Source: Papilionanthe hookeriana x Papilionanthe teres
Lineage: Eukaryota; Streptophyta; Magnoliopsida; Asparagales; Orchidaceae
Direction of reading: 5' to 3'
Assembly (NCBI GenBank): GCA_022702705.1
Contig: CM040423.1
Coordinates: 37,800,392 to 37,864,391, forward strand
Length of the DNA stretch: 64,000 nucleotides
Under the pieces are notes generated by a model. The model was not told the origin of the DNA. It ran no database searches and saw only the letters and a program-made list of their open reading frames with translations. The first letter of the stretch is position 1. Each line of letters opens with the position of its first letter. Of this stretch, positions 1 through 11,133 are shown piece by piece. A program made the translations under genes and the position numbers.

Positions 1-136
1 ATACTAGAGGATCTTGGTGTCACCAGTGACGAAGACAAAGTCTCTTATATCTAGGGAGAATCATAGGACCTGAACTGGACTTGGTTCAAGAGTTTCCGAC
101 ATCCAAGTAAGCCCATCAGCACTAGGACTCTATCGC

Positions 137-485
137 CTAGGTTTTTTTTTTTTTTTGTTTTTTGTTTTTTGTTTTTTTTTTTGCTTGTTTTATGTTATTA
201 GAGACCTTTTTATCTATTTTTCTCTCAACTTGGCGCATTAGACCCACTTTTATTCTTGGTGGTGTGGCCATAGCTTGATTGAGAACAAGCAATGGATCAT
301 CCTCGACTTCTGGATTCATTCAAATCCTTGCCGATTTCTTTCCCTTGGCTATTTTCACTCAAAGCAGCTGCTGCCGCCTTTCGAATCTGGCTACAACCAT
401 TCTTTTCCCTGCCTTGATCCTTACACAACTTGCTAGTTTCCTTTTTTGAGGACATATAGGATATATGGAGTATTTCTTGTGTCAA
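137..485 (-). pseudogene. Unrecognised coding-like fragment with a poly(A)-like 3' end
   Basis: On the minus strand an open frame starts at an ATG near 455. It runs through a Lys/Ser/Ala-rich stretch and is continued, after a one-base frame change near 300-320, by a second frame containing DDPLLVLNQAMATPP. The coding-like part is followed directly by a 45-base A-rich tract (on the plus strand a T-rich run at about 140-184). A frame-shifted coding piece ending in an A-run is what a retro-copied mRNA or the 3' end of a non-LTR element looks like. I do not recognise the protein. It could also be chance reading through low-complexity DNA. Confidence 0.25.
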
Positions 486-1379
486 TTTTCAATGTGCTTT
501 GTTCTATCCTGCTAGCCTTGATTGCGAGCGTGTTTATTATTTTTTTCACTATATAGTTCCATAGGTCCCTCAATTCTTTATTTAGCTAAGCTCATATTTA
601 ATCTTATTCACTCACAAATTCTCTGTTTTATAGTTGTGAATTCTTATGCAGCACTAGGTTTAGCCACAATATTTATAACTTTTATTTATTTATTTATTTT
701 ACGTCGTGTTGCACAGTTCTCTCCAATAAACTTGCAATAATTTGATGTTAATCTCCTGTCAACTTTGAGCTTTGCATAATCTGTCTGTATCGTATTCTGA
801 AGTGAGTATTATTTCTCTCATACAACACTTCTCTTCTTGGGTTGCCTTTGAAATAATTTCGCAAATGATAAGCATTTTTCATATCTGTATGTTAATCGAT
901 CAAGCTCATTATGCATGCAATATCTGGTTGGATATGGGAGCCTGAGCTTTTCTCTATCAGTCTTTGATACATGTCACTATTAATTACCTACTTTTCTATT
1001 GCTTCTCTCATCATCTAATTTGGTTCAATACATCTAACCACTCGTTACTCAAGTTTTCTAGCTTCTCTGCAGAGATATATGACTTTTGTTTTGATACAAA
1101 AATTATTTTTGCCTTGAGTGTGAGATGTCAATTTACGGAAAAGTATTTCAATCTTACAAACCCTTTTATTTTAATTTCATTGATTAGATATTATTTTGGA
1201 TCATACTTTTCCTGATCATTTATTATTAAATTTATAACAACTATCTATAGCCGTTAGTATGTATTATCAACTTTTATTCCCTCATTATGAATTTCCTATT
1301 TGTTTTATTCTGTTTTATTTCTTTCCTATTTGTTTTATTCTGTTTTATTTCTTTCTTTTGTTATGTCTATCATAATTGG
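486..1379. other. AT-rich stretch without a recognisable gene
   Basis: Short open frames here are hydrophobic and T-rich with no recognisable domain. The right part (about 1150-1380) probably belongs to the LTR that ends at 1437. A roughly 34-base unit of T-rich sequence is repeated in tandem at about 1287-1355. I could not find the left end of that LTR. Confidence 0.4.
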
Positions 1380-1437
1380 GTATAAATACCCCTTCTTTTA
1401 TCAATAAGAAGATGTTGTTCTAGTCACAAATTCAACA
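1380..1437 (+). repeat. 3' end of a copia-type LTR with TATA box
   Basis: A TATA-like box (TATAAATACC, 1381-1390) is followed about 45 bases later by the end TTCAACA, which abuts a tRNA-iMet-type primer site with no spacer. This is the usual layout of the right end of a Ty1/copia-type 5' LTR: promoter, short R/U5, CA end, PBS. The left end of this LTR is not identified, and the LTR at 3923-4212 is not obviously its twin. Confidence 0.55.
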
Positions 1438-1454
1438 TGGTATCAGAGTCATGA
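1438..1454 (+). other. Primer binding site, tRNA-iMet type
   Basis: TGGTATCAGAGTC directly follows the LTR end CA at 1436-1437. It differs by one base from the common plant copia PBS TGGTATCAGAGC, which pairs with the 3' end of initiator methionine tRNA to prime minus-strand DNA synthesis. Confidence 0.8.
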
Positions 1455-3089
1455 CTTTGACCATAGAGGTTTCACTCTAGCCACCGGCCACCGACAGGGC
1501 TTCTCCTGTAGGATTCTTGCCAGCAACCATCTCCAAGCCTATATTTTCTGGTGCTGCTGATCCTTCCTTGGTGTTGCTGATATTAACATCTCTCCCAGCT
1601 GGCCCATATTTCTTCCTAGTGGATCCTTCCTGCCGCTAAAGCTTCCGTCCGCTGATCCCAGTACCTCCTCTAGGTGGCATCCCTCCATGACTTCCTACAG
1701 GCTTTCCTGCCATTTTTCTGACGTGAGGCCTCCCTGTACAACCTTTCAACTCACTATTTTTTTCTCATCCTCCGGCTATCCTTCTACCCGGCTATTAATT
1801 CCAAATGTCTTTTTTTCAGGGGGCTCCAAACTTCATCTTTCTCCCCGTGTCTTATGTTTCTGATCTTGAATCAGCTCAACACTAGATTTTTCCTTCTGTT
1901 GCGGGATCTACCCTTCAATTTTCCCCAGGCTCTAGCAAGCATGACATTCTAGGGTTTCCATCTTATTTTCTGTTTCATTTCAACCAAAATATGTCTTCAA
2001 CGACTGCAGATCTATTGAAATCCCGCAGGTGGTGCGTCCACCGCTTATCTTTGACATCGTTGTCATTGGAGTACATGATCGACAACTTGGAGCGACTACT
2101 AAAATCGATCTTGATTGTCATCTTCAACCGATCGGCGACGTGAAGGCACCTGGATGGTGCTGTACATCTCCCGCCACTTCCACGCTCTCGTTCCCCTCGT
2201 CGACAATGTTGTCGTATATGTTGTCTGTGTTTTATTGGACGATCCTTTCATCCATTTCCGCTGTTATCTTTGACGTCTATCCCATGTTGTTTTTTCTCAT
2301 CTTGTTCGTTTCGTTTTCTACAGGATTGTGCAACCCTTTTACACCCTAGGTTAGATTTTCTCTTTTCCCTCCTTCAGACGCGTTTCATCTCTTCTGCATT
2401 TAAAGTATCACACCATTCCCCCTCTGAGGTGTTGATGAATTTTAAGGTGATCTGACGGCTTTGTATTGAGCTTTCAGCCAACAAACTTGGGGTTGATGAA
2501 GGTTTCCTTCTCAAATAAAATGACTGCTTTTGGCTCCATCCTTGACAGCTATGTCATCCTTGGTGTCGCCTTTGTCCTCTCCAAATCTACAAATGCTAAC
2601 CCCACAAATGATCTCTGTGCTAGTGAAGACATTCTACAACATTCCTGAATCTTTCTATATGAATGGGGGACTTAAGCTTTGTGTTGTATGGGCGGACAAT
2701 CAACTCCCTCATTGGTGCCTCTACATGACATTACCTCCTCCAACACATCATTAGTGATCATGAGACATTGGAGCTCCTGGATCTCACTGTTGCAGAAGGC
2801 CAAGGTGTGCGATGTCAGCTACATGATCTAAGAGTGAGGCCTCTATCGGCTTCAGTAGGTTCTTCACAGTGGACATCGGTCCCATCACTCAGCATGTGGC
2901 TATGGTATGCTCCGCTCCTTGAGATGCCAGGTGGATTGGTTTTTAAGGGGTCAACATTGGTTGCTATCTGGCCTAGTGGAGATTCACAGAAGGAAGTGTT
3001 GGGAGGATGCATTATTGGCGAGCCATTAGATTTGTCTTTGGTGTCAAAGATGCTTGTAAAGAGGAGAACATATTGTTTGGAGATGAATT

Positions 3090-3455
3090 CCTCCGGAGCT
3101 TTTTTTCTATATTAGGCCTTCCTCCGGAATATTTTTTGCAGCAGACCCTCCTCCGAAATTTTTACTACAGCAGGCCCTCCTCCGGAGCTTTTACTGCAAC
3201 AAACCCTCCAGAGTTTTTTTCATGTATCAGGCCATCTTCCGGAGCTTTTCCAGCAGCAGACCCTCTTCCATAGCTTTCCCTGCAACAAGTCCTCTATCGG
3301 AATTCTTCCGGCAGCAAACCATCCTCTAGAGCCTTGTCTTGCATCTGGTTCTCCCCATAAATCTTTCCTGCAGCAGACTCTTCTCTAGAGCTTTTTCTAC
3401 ACCATGGCCTACCTCCAGACATTTTCATTTCTTGCAAGTCATACCCTGTAGTTTT
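3090..3455 (+). repeat. Degenerate tandem repeats built on CCTCCGGAGCTTTT
   Basis: About eight irregular units of roughly 40-50 bases share a core CCTCCGGAGCTTTT followed by a GCAGCAGGCC-like half. Units vary in length and carry many substitutions, so the array is old. It lies inside the presumed LTR-element interior. Confidence 0.6.
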
Positions 3456-3800
3456 CTCTGCAGGTTGTCTACTTTCCTGCAAACTTCTTCGCAGGTTGTC
3501 TATTTTTCTGCAAACTCCAGGTAGCATTACTTGTAGGAGCCTTCTGCCTATTTACAGGTACTGCAGGAACTGCAATCAACAACCGCAGTCAAATAGAAGT
3601 CAACTTTTTTTTGCGGGTTGTCTACTCTCCTGCAAACTCTCATGCAACATTATCTGTAGGAGCATTCGCCTACCTACAAACACCGCATGAACTACAGTTA
3701 AAGATAACCACAATTTTCAACTTCCTTGTAAACTTCTCTGCAGCGTTATCTATATGAGTTTTTCGCCTACCTACAGACATTGCAGAAACTGCAATCAAAG
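3455..3800 (+). repeat. Second degenerate repeat: GCAGGTTGTCTACTTTCCTGC units
   Basis: Three or four diverged copies of a module: a CTGCAGGTTGTCTA-like start, TCCTGCAAACT, then ...GTAGGAGC..TTCGCCTA, then a CTGCAGGAACTGCAATC-like end. They start near 3462, 3615 and 3720. The module resembles no coding domain I know. Confidence 0.5.
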
Positions 3801-3913
3801 TCAACCGTAATACGGGATGAAGACTTCAAGTTCTACCTCATAGTTTCTTCCTCGCCCATTATTTGATGATTTCAAATTCAAGTTGAACATGATTTTCAAC
3901 CATATTTCAACTT

Positions 3914-4212
3914 GAGCGGGAGTATTAGAAGTCATATTAGGAAATAAATTTTTGCTATGAGGATTAAATTGGATATCTTGACTTGGATTTATTTCATTTC
4001 CTATTTTAGGCTTTCTATTTTATGTTATTTCTTTATCTTCAAATAATTAATATGAATTGATTAATTGAAGATATTATGTGATATTTTTTCTTTCATGTTA
4101 TTTCATTTTTATTGTTTTTTCCTATTTTAGGATTCATGTAAAGGTTATTTATAACCTCATTCATATCAATAAAATTATTCCGCATTGATCCGCATTATTT
4201 TGAGTTTCAACA
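3914..4212 (+). repeat. Polypurine tract and 3' LTR of a copia-type element
   Basis: GAGCGGGAG (3914-3922) is a PPT in the usual copia setting just upstream of an LTR. The LTR begins TATTAGAA (expected TGTTAGAA, one substitution) at 3923 and ends TTTCAACA at 4212, giving 290 bp. An AATAAA-like signal lies near 4170. The 5' partner is uncertain because the sequence before 1437 aligns only in short T-rich patches. Confidence 0.5.
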
Positions 4213-4937
4213 CTGTCACAAACCCAACCACACTGGGGACAAGTGTTGGAAACTTCACGGTAAAGCGACATATAAACCTTCAGCCAAATCTTTCGCTACC
4301 AAGTGCCTCACAGTGATATCCTATTGTACCACAACTCAACTGAATCCTACCCGTAACATGTTGGAATCCACTGAATTCCTGATAAACCAGATGGAGCCAT
4401 TGATCAAGCTTCTTAGAGTCAAGTGTCTCGCGGCGATGTCCGATTCTACTCACATGCTTAGAAGGGTTTTGTAAAAGCTTATTCATTCCAATTTTTTGCT
4501 ATCACTATATCAGTTAAAGGTGTATAAAATTATAGAATTACATTCTAAAATAAGAACTTAAATATTTTTAACTTATTTAAATATTTTTCTTTCAAATACC
4601 TTTTGAATTGAAAAGTCTAACTAATGCTACTCGTGAAAACTTAAAATCTATCTAATGACATATAAATAAGTACAAAAATCATTACCATAAAAAGTTTGAT
4701 TTGCTTCTTTGCACAAGATTTCTCTTTCCCCCTTGCAATCCTATTTGATTTAGCGTCTAATATTCTGTCTTCAATATCTGATTAAGTTAAATGTATTGTT
4801 AACATTCGGTAATTTAACAATTATTTCAATTCTAATAATTAACATCATAAAACCCTAACTAACCTTTGTCTTTAGTCACATAAGCTTGAGCTTGGCTCTC
4901 CACTTCTTGCCCATCGATTCTTCCTCTTACCTCGTGT
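4213..4937. other. Intergenic, no gene seen
   Basis: AT-rich sequence. A 68-codon minus-strand frame at 4280-4486 has no recognisable domain. No RNA gene or clear TE end is seen. Confidence 0.4.
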
Positions 4938-5719
4938 AAGAAGTTTGCATCACCTTACTCCCTCAATAGAGACTTAATAGCTTTGATCCTAACTCAATCA
5001 AGCTTTTTATTAACGTTAATTAAATAAAGTCGTACTCACATATATTTTCATAAAATTTATTAAATAACTTAATGATAATATTTAACTCACCTTTATATAT
5101 TGTGGTTTGCATGCACCAGACGTAGACTTTGGCTTTGCTTCCTCTCGATAGAACTGCTCGTTTCCTCCTCCTGCTTCTTCCTCTTCTTCCTTCACCTTCG
5201 ATCGCGGGGGTAGAACTCAGAAGACTGGCCAAGGTTTCGATGCTCGATGCAGCACAACCCACGTGTGGACATCCTTTTTTTTCGTCTTCCTCTACACACG
5301 AGCATAGTGTTGTTATTTCCTTGACCAGGACTCAACTTCCTCTTTCTCCCGCACTAAGTCCTCTGTCCTCTTTACACTTCGACACGACTCAAAATTGCAC
5401 TAGAGTTGCTCGACTAGGGTTTGAGGGGCCAGCTCTCCACCAATGGCTTCGATGCTTCTTCCCTACCCTTTCTTCCTTCGTGCATCGCAGTCAAGTTGAA
5501 GTTGAAGTCTTTTGATTAGGATATGACTTGACTTCCTTTTACTCGAGCTAACACGAGATTCGGTCGATGCCTCCTTTTCTTTCTTTTATGTCTCCCACTC
5601 TTGCTCACTTCTTTTAGTCGCGTGTTTCCCTTAAATTCGAAAGTGGCACTCGCTACAACAATTACTTCTTGTGCCGTTTTAAAATTTATTTTTCTTTTTT
5701 ATTTATATTGCTATTATCA

Positions 5720-5761
<42 letters not shown>

Positions 5762-5868
5762 TAAATATTCAGTTATTATTTATATATATATATATGTTTT
5801 TTCACACGAAATTCATACTTGTGTGCCTTGAAATCATGAAATGTATACCATTAATCTTATCAATAATA
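4938..5868 (+). repeat. Tandem duplication, copy 1
   Basis: Begins AAGAAGTTTGCATCACC and ends with ...CCATTAATCTTATCAATAAT. It is repeated as copy 2 starting at 5871, an offset of 933 bases, with a two-base gap. Copy 1 contains a 128-codon frame (5129-5515) rich in Leu and Ser. The matching frame in copy 2 stops after 84 codons, so coding constraint is not evident. It carries (ATT)n at about 5722-5760 and a short (TA)n at about 5778-5794. Confidence 0.85.
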
Positions 5869-5870
5869 TT

Positions 5871-6707
5871 AAGAAGTTTGCATCACCTTACTCCCTCAAA
5901 TTAAGGACTTGATTGCTTTGATCCTAAATCAATCAAATTTTTATTAACGTTAATTAAATAAAGTCATACTCACATATATTTTTTTAAAATTTATTAAATA
6001 ACTTAATGATAATATTTAACTCGCCTTTATATATTGTGGTTTGCATGCACCAGGCTTACCTTAGACTTTGGCTTTCCTTCCTTTCAATAGAACTGAACAT
6101 TTCCTCCTCCTGCTTCTTCCTCTTCTTCCTTCACCTTCAATTGCGGGGGTAGAACTCGGAAGGCTGACCGAGGTTTCGATGCTTGACGCAGCACAACCCG
6201 CGTGTGGCCCTCCTCTTTCTTCGTCTTCCTCTACACACGAGCATAGTGTTGTTGTCTCCTTGACCAGAACTCAACTTCCTCTTTCTCACGCACTAAGTTC
6301 TCCGTCCTCTTTTACTCTTTGACACGACTCAAACTCGCACCAGAGTTGCTCGAATGGGGTTAGAGGGGCCAGCTCTCCACCAATGGCTTCGATGCTTCCT
6401 GCCTACCCTTTCTTCCTTCGTGCATCGCAGTCTAAGTTGAAGTTGAAGTCTTTTGATTAGGATATGACTTGACTTCCTTTTACTTGAGCTAACACGAGAG
6501 ACTCGGTCGATGCCTCCTTTTCTTCTTTTATGTCTCCCACTCTTGCTCATTTTTTTTAATCGTCTGTTTCCCTTAGATTCGAAAGAGGCACTCGCTACAA
6601 CAATTACTTCTTGTGCCGTTTCAAAATTTATTTTTCTTTTTTAGTTATACTGCTATTATAATATTTATTATTATTATTATTGTATTAAATATTCAGTTAT
6701 TATATAT

Positions 6708-6762
<55 letters not shown>

Positions 6763-6848
6763 TATAGATATACATGTTTTGTCACACGAAATTCATAACT
6801 CGTGTGCCTTGAAATCATGAAATGTATACCATTAATCTCATGAATACG
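5871..6848 (+). repeat. Tandem duplication, copy 2
   Basis: Collinear with 4938-5868, sharing the same start, the CTTTATATATTGTGG segment, the leucine-rich frame and the end CATGAAATGTATACCATTAATC. Substitutions and small indels are scattered throughout. The extra length comes mainly from the larger (TA)n at 6711-6760. Two directly abutting copies suggest unequal crossover or replication slippage rather than transposition. Confidence 0.85.
6711..6760. repeat. (TA)n microsatellite
   Basis: About 25 uninterrupted TA units, followed by GATATAGATATA. It is strongly expanded relative to the same site in the first copy of the duplication (about 5778-5794). Confidence 0.95.
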
Positions 6849-8703
6849 TAGATTTGTATTCCTCTTCCAGAGACTCGCCAAGTATTTGCAATGTTTCAAG
6901 CATGTTGACATCGATTGTTTCACGAACTGGCATCGATTGGGCAAATTCAATGGCGATTGAGCAATTTAAACTAGGTGATTGCATCATGTTCATTGTTCAC
7001 CTTCTTTGTCGGATATCCTTCATAGGTTATTTGCAATGTGGTCGGCAAGTTGTGAAAATTATATAGAGGTCAACAATGATCCTAACCTGAAGAATAATCT
7101 AGCATGAGGGCTGTCTTTCAAGAAGCAAATACATTTCATAAGCAGCTTTTGCTTTTCGCTTGCATAATGAGTTTTCTTAACTTCTAGAATTGTTTCTGAA
7201 TTTCTTATTTCCTTATAGTTGACCTTTTTTCATGTTAGATATTTATTTAACCCAAATTGGGGTCAATAATGCTGGTCTATTGATTACACTCCCAGTAGTT
7301 CGGTTGGAATCAAAGAGCCCTAAAGATGGAGTCTTGATTTTGTACTTGGGTTCAATCAATTTCTTTGGTCGTGTTGGGTCATGCCTAGGACTTAATTTAA
7401 GCTTAAGGTCATAATCAATAATATTATGACTTTATAACCCCAAGATTAGTCTTAATTCACTTTCCTTGATTAGTCAAAGAGGTTGACCTGACATAATTAA
7501 ATCCTCAATTAAGAGTGAGTGACATGAATTTGCTATGCCAATAATTGATTATCCATAGCTAGGTTAGGCTCTTCTATTTAATTAACCCTAGATGAGGAAG
7601 CATAAGATCCTAACAAGGTTTCCACCGTCGCCTGATCTCCATGTATGAAGCAATATTTCTCTTTATTATAGAGTTATTTGCACATATGAATAAATCAAAA
7701 TTAAAATAGAACTTTGTGACTCAGCATTTATTATGACAATCGTAGGAGGTAACAACCATCAAGGTTGCACCCATGTGAGACTTTGCACTAGAAATATGAA
7801 ATGTTTGAGTGGGTTTTGAAATGCTTTATGTACCTTCTAATCTACCTATAAAAAAACTGAGTATCCTAAGTTCACATATTTTTATTGACTACTTGGAAAG
7901 CTTCTATTTCAGTTTTTAGAGGATACATGGTTTAAATTCTTGATCTGTAGTCTCTTGAAAATAGGGATTTCTAGTTATTTTTATACTTTCCATTTTTGGA
8001 GTTGATATAGTTTTTTACTTTATCTTTGGATGTCACAGGACTCATCTTGCGACTGTTTTCTTTGTCCAGTAACATAGCTTTCTGGTGGCTCCAGTAGGGA
8101 AGGATTTTCTTTCCATTTTTAAAGGCTTCAAAACTAATTATAAATACTGTCGCGTGGATTTTAATTTTTAGGGACTTAACGGGATTTTTTTTCTTTTTAT
8201 CTTTTCTGGTGGGTCGCTTGGGCTACATAAAACATGTCGGGCATTATATTTTCTACTTGAGCATTGGTTGCATGAGGATGGTATCTTGTTAGTGGGCCCG
8301 ATACACACAAATATGCACCTGAAGCATTTCAAAGAACTATTAATTTGCGAAGACTACTTTCATACTTGTCATTAATTTCTTGTGCTATGTATGTAAATGC
8401 CGTTTTTTATTTTTTTTGCTTGGACGAGGTTGGCCAGTGCTGTGGTTATGGATTGCGACACTCTTTTTGTACGTTTTCTTATTATAAATGATGAAAATGT
8501 TGTGTATATATTTTTAGCTAGCCATGATTACAATAGCTCTGTTATCATTATCGTTTTGTATGATTTGTTCTTATGATTTTTTCCATTTGTAACCATGCTA
8601 TTCAGAATCATGTAGACTACCATATGTTATCAAACCGCATTTCTTGGCCCTGTTTTGTTAATTTTCTATGTAATTGTATTTTCTAATACGCAGCTTGATG
8701 TAG
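6849..8703. other. No recognised gene; probably intron or upstream sequence of the DUF639 gene
   Basis: No exon with DUF639 resemblance could be recognised in any frame, although the splice acceptor at 8703 requires an upstream exon. Open frames at 6854-7066 and 7232-7414 show no known domain. The earlier exons are either beyond the left edge of the window, hidden in this AT-rich DNA, or lost. Confidence 0.4.
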
Positions 8704-8947
8704 GGGATTGCTGGCCTATGTATTTGTGGCACTGTTGCTTTTTATGGCAGTTTTTATGCTGCTTACCAGATTTTACAATCAAGGAAGGTCTATTGAGGTG
8801 GTCAAGGTGCAGGCTCCCCCAGCAATGAATGCCATGGAACAGCTCTTGGCCGTTCAGAATGCTATTTCTCAGGCCGAGGAGCTTGTGAAAGAAGGAAACA
8901 TAGTTCTATCGAAGTTACGAGCTCTACTGCTTGCTATCCCTTCTCAG
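8704..8947 (+). CDS. DUF639-type membrane protein, penultimate exon (partial gene)
   Basis: This 244-base exon encodes a transmembrane segment (LLAYVFVALLLFMAVFMLL) and then a conserved amphipathic stretch with APPAMNAMEQLLAVQ and EELVKEGNIVLSKLRALLLA. I recognise this as the near-C-terminal part of plant DUF639 proteins, a family of unknown function with C-terminal membrane segments. The acceptor is set at TAG 8701-8703 because using CAG at 8691-8693 would put an in-frame TGA at 8696. The exon ends CAG|GT at 8947 after a complete codon (phase 0), matching the next exon. The first base completes a codon from an upstream exon not seen here. Reading frame and splice sites are intact, so a live gene is possible. 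A 3' gene fragment is the alternative. Confidence 0.75.
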
Positions 8948-9071
8948 GTTTTTTATTTTTTCTCCTCACCTACTTTTGGTATCTCCCCCAACATGATGCT
9001 CACAAATAATTTCAATTACCAACCTAACATGGACACACAAAAATTTGAATGATTTGATGTCAACACATAAC

Positions 9072-9896
9072 TAGGGTTGTAAATGAACCGATGCACTTGA
9101 TGAACAGCTTGAATTAGGCTTGATTAATCCTCGATTATGTTTGTTTACATTAATAAATAAACAAGTTTGAATATTTTTTTTTAAATTCAAATCTTAAATA
9201 AATCGAACTTGATCATAGTCCAACTTTTCTGTTAATATTCATGAACAAATTCGTTTGTTGTTCAACAAGTAACATGCTAATTACTCTATCTTTATATAAT
9301 ATATTATTTAAATAAAATTTGATCAACTAAAGCTTATTTAATTATATATTATTAATAATATATTCTAATTTAATATCAATATGCAAATAAATTTAATACA
9401 ATTTATTATTATTTTTTTTCAATAAACTAGTTTGTTAGTATTTATTGCCCGATCACAACTAATATATTATTTTATTTATTTAATATAAACTTACTTAGAT
9501 GTTAATTAGAAATTTATTCAATTGTTTATTTATTTAAAATTATGAAATTATTTTTAATAACTGTATATCAAAATGAAGTAGTCATTCTAATATTTAGCTT
9601 TTTTACTTAATTTTATATGCAAAAATCAAGAACATTCAGAATTGTTAATTTTATATGAAAAATCAAAGATTATTCAATTAAAATAGAAAAACCAGCACTA
9701 ATTAAGATCACTAAAAATTTTAATCAAGCCAAGTATAAATATATGTGTAAAAGCTCGACTCAAGTTCAAACTGAACATAAACAATTTATGATTTGACCAA
9801 GCTAAAATCCAATCCTTAACATACTCTACTCAACTTGGCTCGATTCCAGCCTTACACATAGCTTGCTCACTCATACTCGGCTCATTTACACCCTTA
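9072..9896. mobile_element. hAT-like MITE
   Basis: Left end TAGGGTTGTAAATGAACCG pairs with the right end, which read on the minus strand is TAAGGGTGTAAATGAGCCG. The end type TAGGGGTGTAAATGAGCC is common in plant hAT-derived non-autonomous elements. The interior is AT-rich, with inverted ...GCTCGACTCAAG / CTTGAATTAGGC... sub-terminal motifs. No transposase is present. No clean 8-bp target duplication remains. Confidence 0.6.
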
Positions 9897-10439
9897 TCTA
9901 TATGAGATACATATAGGCTTGTAGATACCCCATAAACTTTGACCATCTATCTAGCAAAGGATTAAAGAAAATATTGTGATTGGTTTGATCTTCACTTAAA
10001 TACCACTCATTAGTTTTATGAGGTCATTTTTTTATTTAACTTTTTGGAGGAAGAAGCAATAGGGTTTTAAGCAATGAAAAATTAGTTATTTAAAATATTT
10101 AGCCTGCTTCCAATTATTAAATTCTTAGAAATTAAAAAAAAAATTACTTTGTTTCGGCCATTGCTAAATAAATAAAAGTGTGAGATCATCAATGACATAC
10201 AAAAAAGAAAAAAAGAAAAAAAAAGAAAAATTAAATTATTCTCTCTTCATATTGTTGTTTATGAAGAGGAATAATAAATAAAAAGTTGATAATTTTTTTT
10301 CTTAGACATACATCTCTTTTTTACCAATCTAAGTATGTTTTGTGCTCTAGACTATTCACGAATATGTATCCCGATGTGTCTCGATTCATTTGTGCGGTAT
10401 GAATATTTATCTAATACTTTATTCACGTGTTAAGAACCA

Positions 10440-10505
10440 GATTTGAACTGGTGACATGAGGATATTCAATCATTTGCTTTACCAACTGAGCTATCTAGAT
10501 CATTT
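10440..10505 (-). repeat. tRNA-related sequence (SINE head or tRNA pseudogene)
   Basis: On the minus strand TAGCTCAGTTGGTAAAGC is a good A-box (tRNA D-arm), and CAGTTCAAATCTGG about 40 bases later is a degenerate B-box (T-arm). The acceptor arms do not pair and no CCA-end structure is seen, so it is not a functional tRNA gene. The following minus-strand sequence to about 10250 may be the SINE body. Confidence 0.5.
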
Positions 10506-10713
10506 TTCGTGCACCCTAGTATTTTACTTGAAAAAATGGAATTCACAAAGTATGAACAAATTTGACAAGTCTGAATTTCGTAGATTTTATAAAGAGTACC
10601 TTTCTCTTGATCATTTCATCATCATTTGGTAACTGTTTATCTCATAGAAAATTCAAGCTCTTTGCAGGCCTCTCTTGAAAAATGCAAAACTCCTTGTTTC
10701 CCACCTATATATT

Positions 10714-10930
10714 GGCATTTACATGCATACCACCCAATTCCTATTTATTTGCTTTAATACCTACATTAATACCATCCAAATCTTTCATATCACATAAAAA
10801 TACCACTATTTTAACTTTTTAAAAATTGAAATACATATTTTCATGCATAAGTAAGGTGACGTGTAAAAATTAAAGTTTAGGTGTTAGATACGTATGTACA
10901 TACGAATTGAATGATTTGTATGTAAATCTT
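10714..10930. mobile_element. MITE-like inverted-repeat element (family member 1)
   Basis: Left end GGCATTTACATGCATACCAC and the reverse complement of the right end (AGATTTACATACAAATCATTC) form imperfect terminal inverted repeats that extend inwards to a shared ACACCTA/AATACCTA motif. The same sequence recurs at about 14026-14110, 14341-14520, 14885-15246, 54395-54607 and 55118-55290, so it is a dispersed family. No coding capacity. Confidence 0.6.

Positions 10931-10932
<2 letters not shown>

Positions 10933-11013
<81 letters not shown>
10933..11013. repeat. (AT)n microsatellite
   Basis: About 40 uninterrupted AT units directly at the right end of the preceding MITE. Its position 120 bases before the last-exon acceptor makes length variation here potentially relevant to splicing. 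Confidence 0.95.
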
Positions 11014-11016
<3 letters not shown>

Positions 11017-11133
11017 TAATATGATAATTTTGAATCCTGGCATAAATGTATTACACCCATGCTTTCATGAAAGGCCATATTGTTTATGTTTTATTTCTCC
11101 CCAAAACCTAACTATCTCAATCTGGTATTGCAG

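Larger units (their letters stand above)
1455..3913 (+). mobile_element. Non-coding interior of a copia-type (LARD-like) LTR element
   Basis: Between the PBS at 1438 and the purine tract at 3914 I find no gag, protease, integrase or RT signature. The open frames (longest 115 codons at 2768-3115) have no recognisable domain. The left part is CT-rich; the right part holds two families of degenerate tandem repeats (3090-3480 and 3455-3800). A PBS, a polypurine tract and no coding capacity fit a large non-autonomous LTR derivative. PBS and PPT could instead come from two separate elements. Confidence 0.45.
8948..11133 (+). other. DUF639 intron loaded with transposable elements
   Basis: GT at 8948-8949 and CAG at 11131-11133 bound a 2,186-base intron. 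It contains a hAT-like MITE (9072-9896), a tRNA-related sequence (10440-10505), another inverted-repeat MITE (10714-10930) and an (AT)n tract (10933-11013). The stretch 9897-10439 is AT-rich with short A-runs and nothing else recognised. Confidence 0.7.

Noticed and set aside
781..1437. Left LTR start at 786 paired with a CTGTC duplication after 4212
   Set aside because: CTGTC occurs at both places, but the resulting 652-bp LTR does not align with the 290-bp LTR at 3923-4212.
10440..10505. Functional tRNA gene
   Set aside because: A-box is good but the acceptor stem does not pair and the T-arm is degenerate, so SINE head or pseudogene is more likely.
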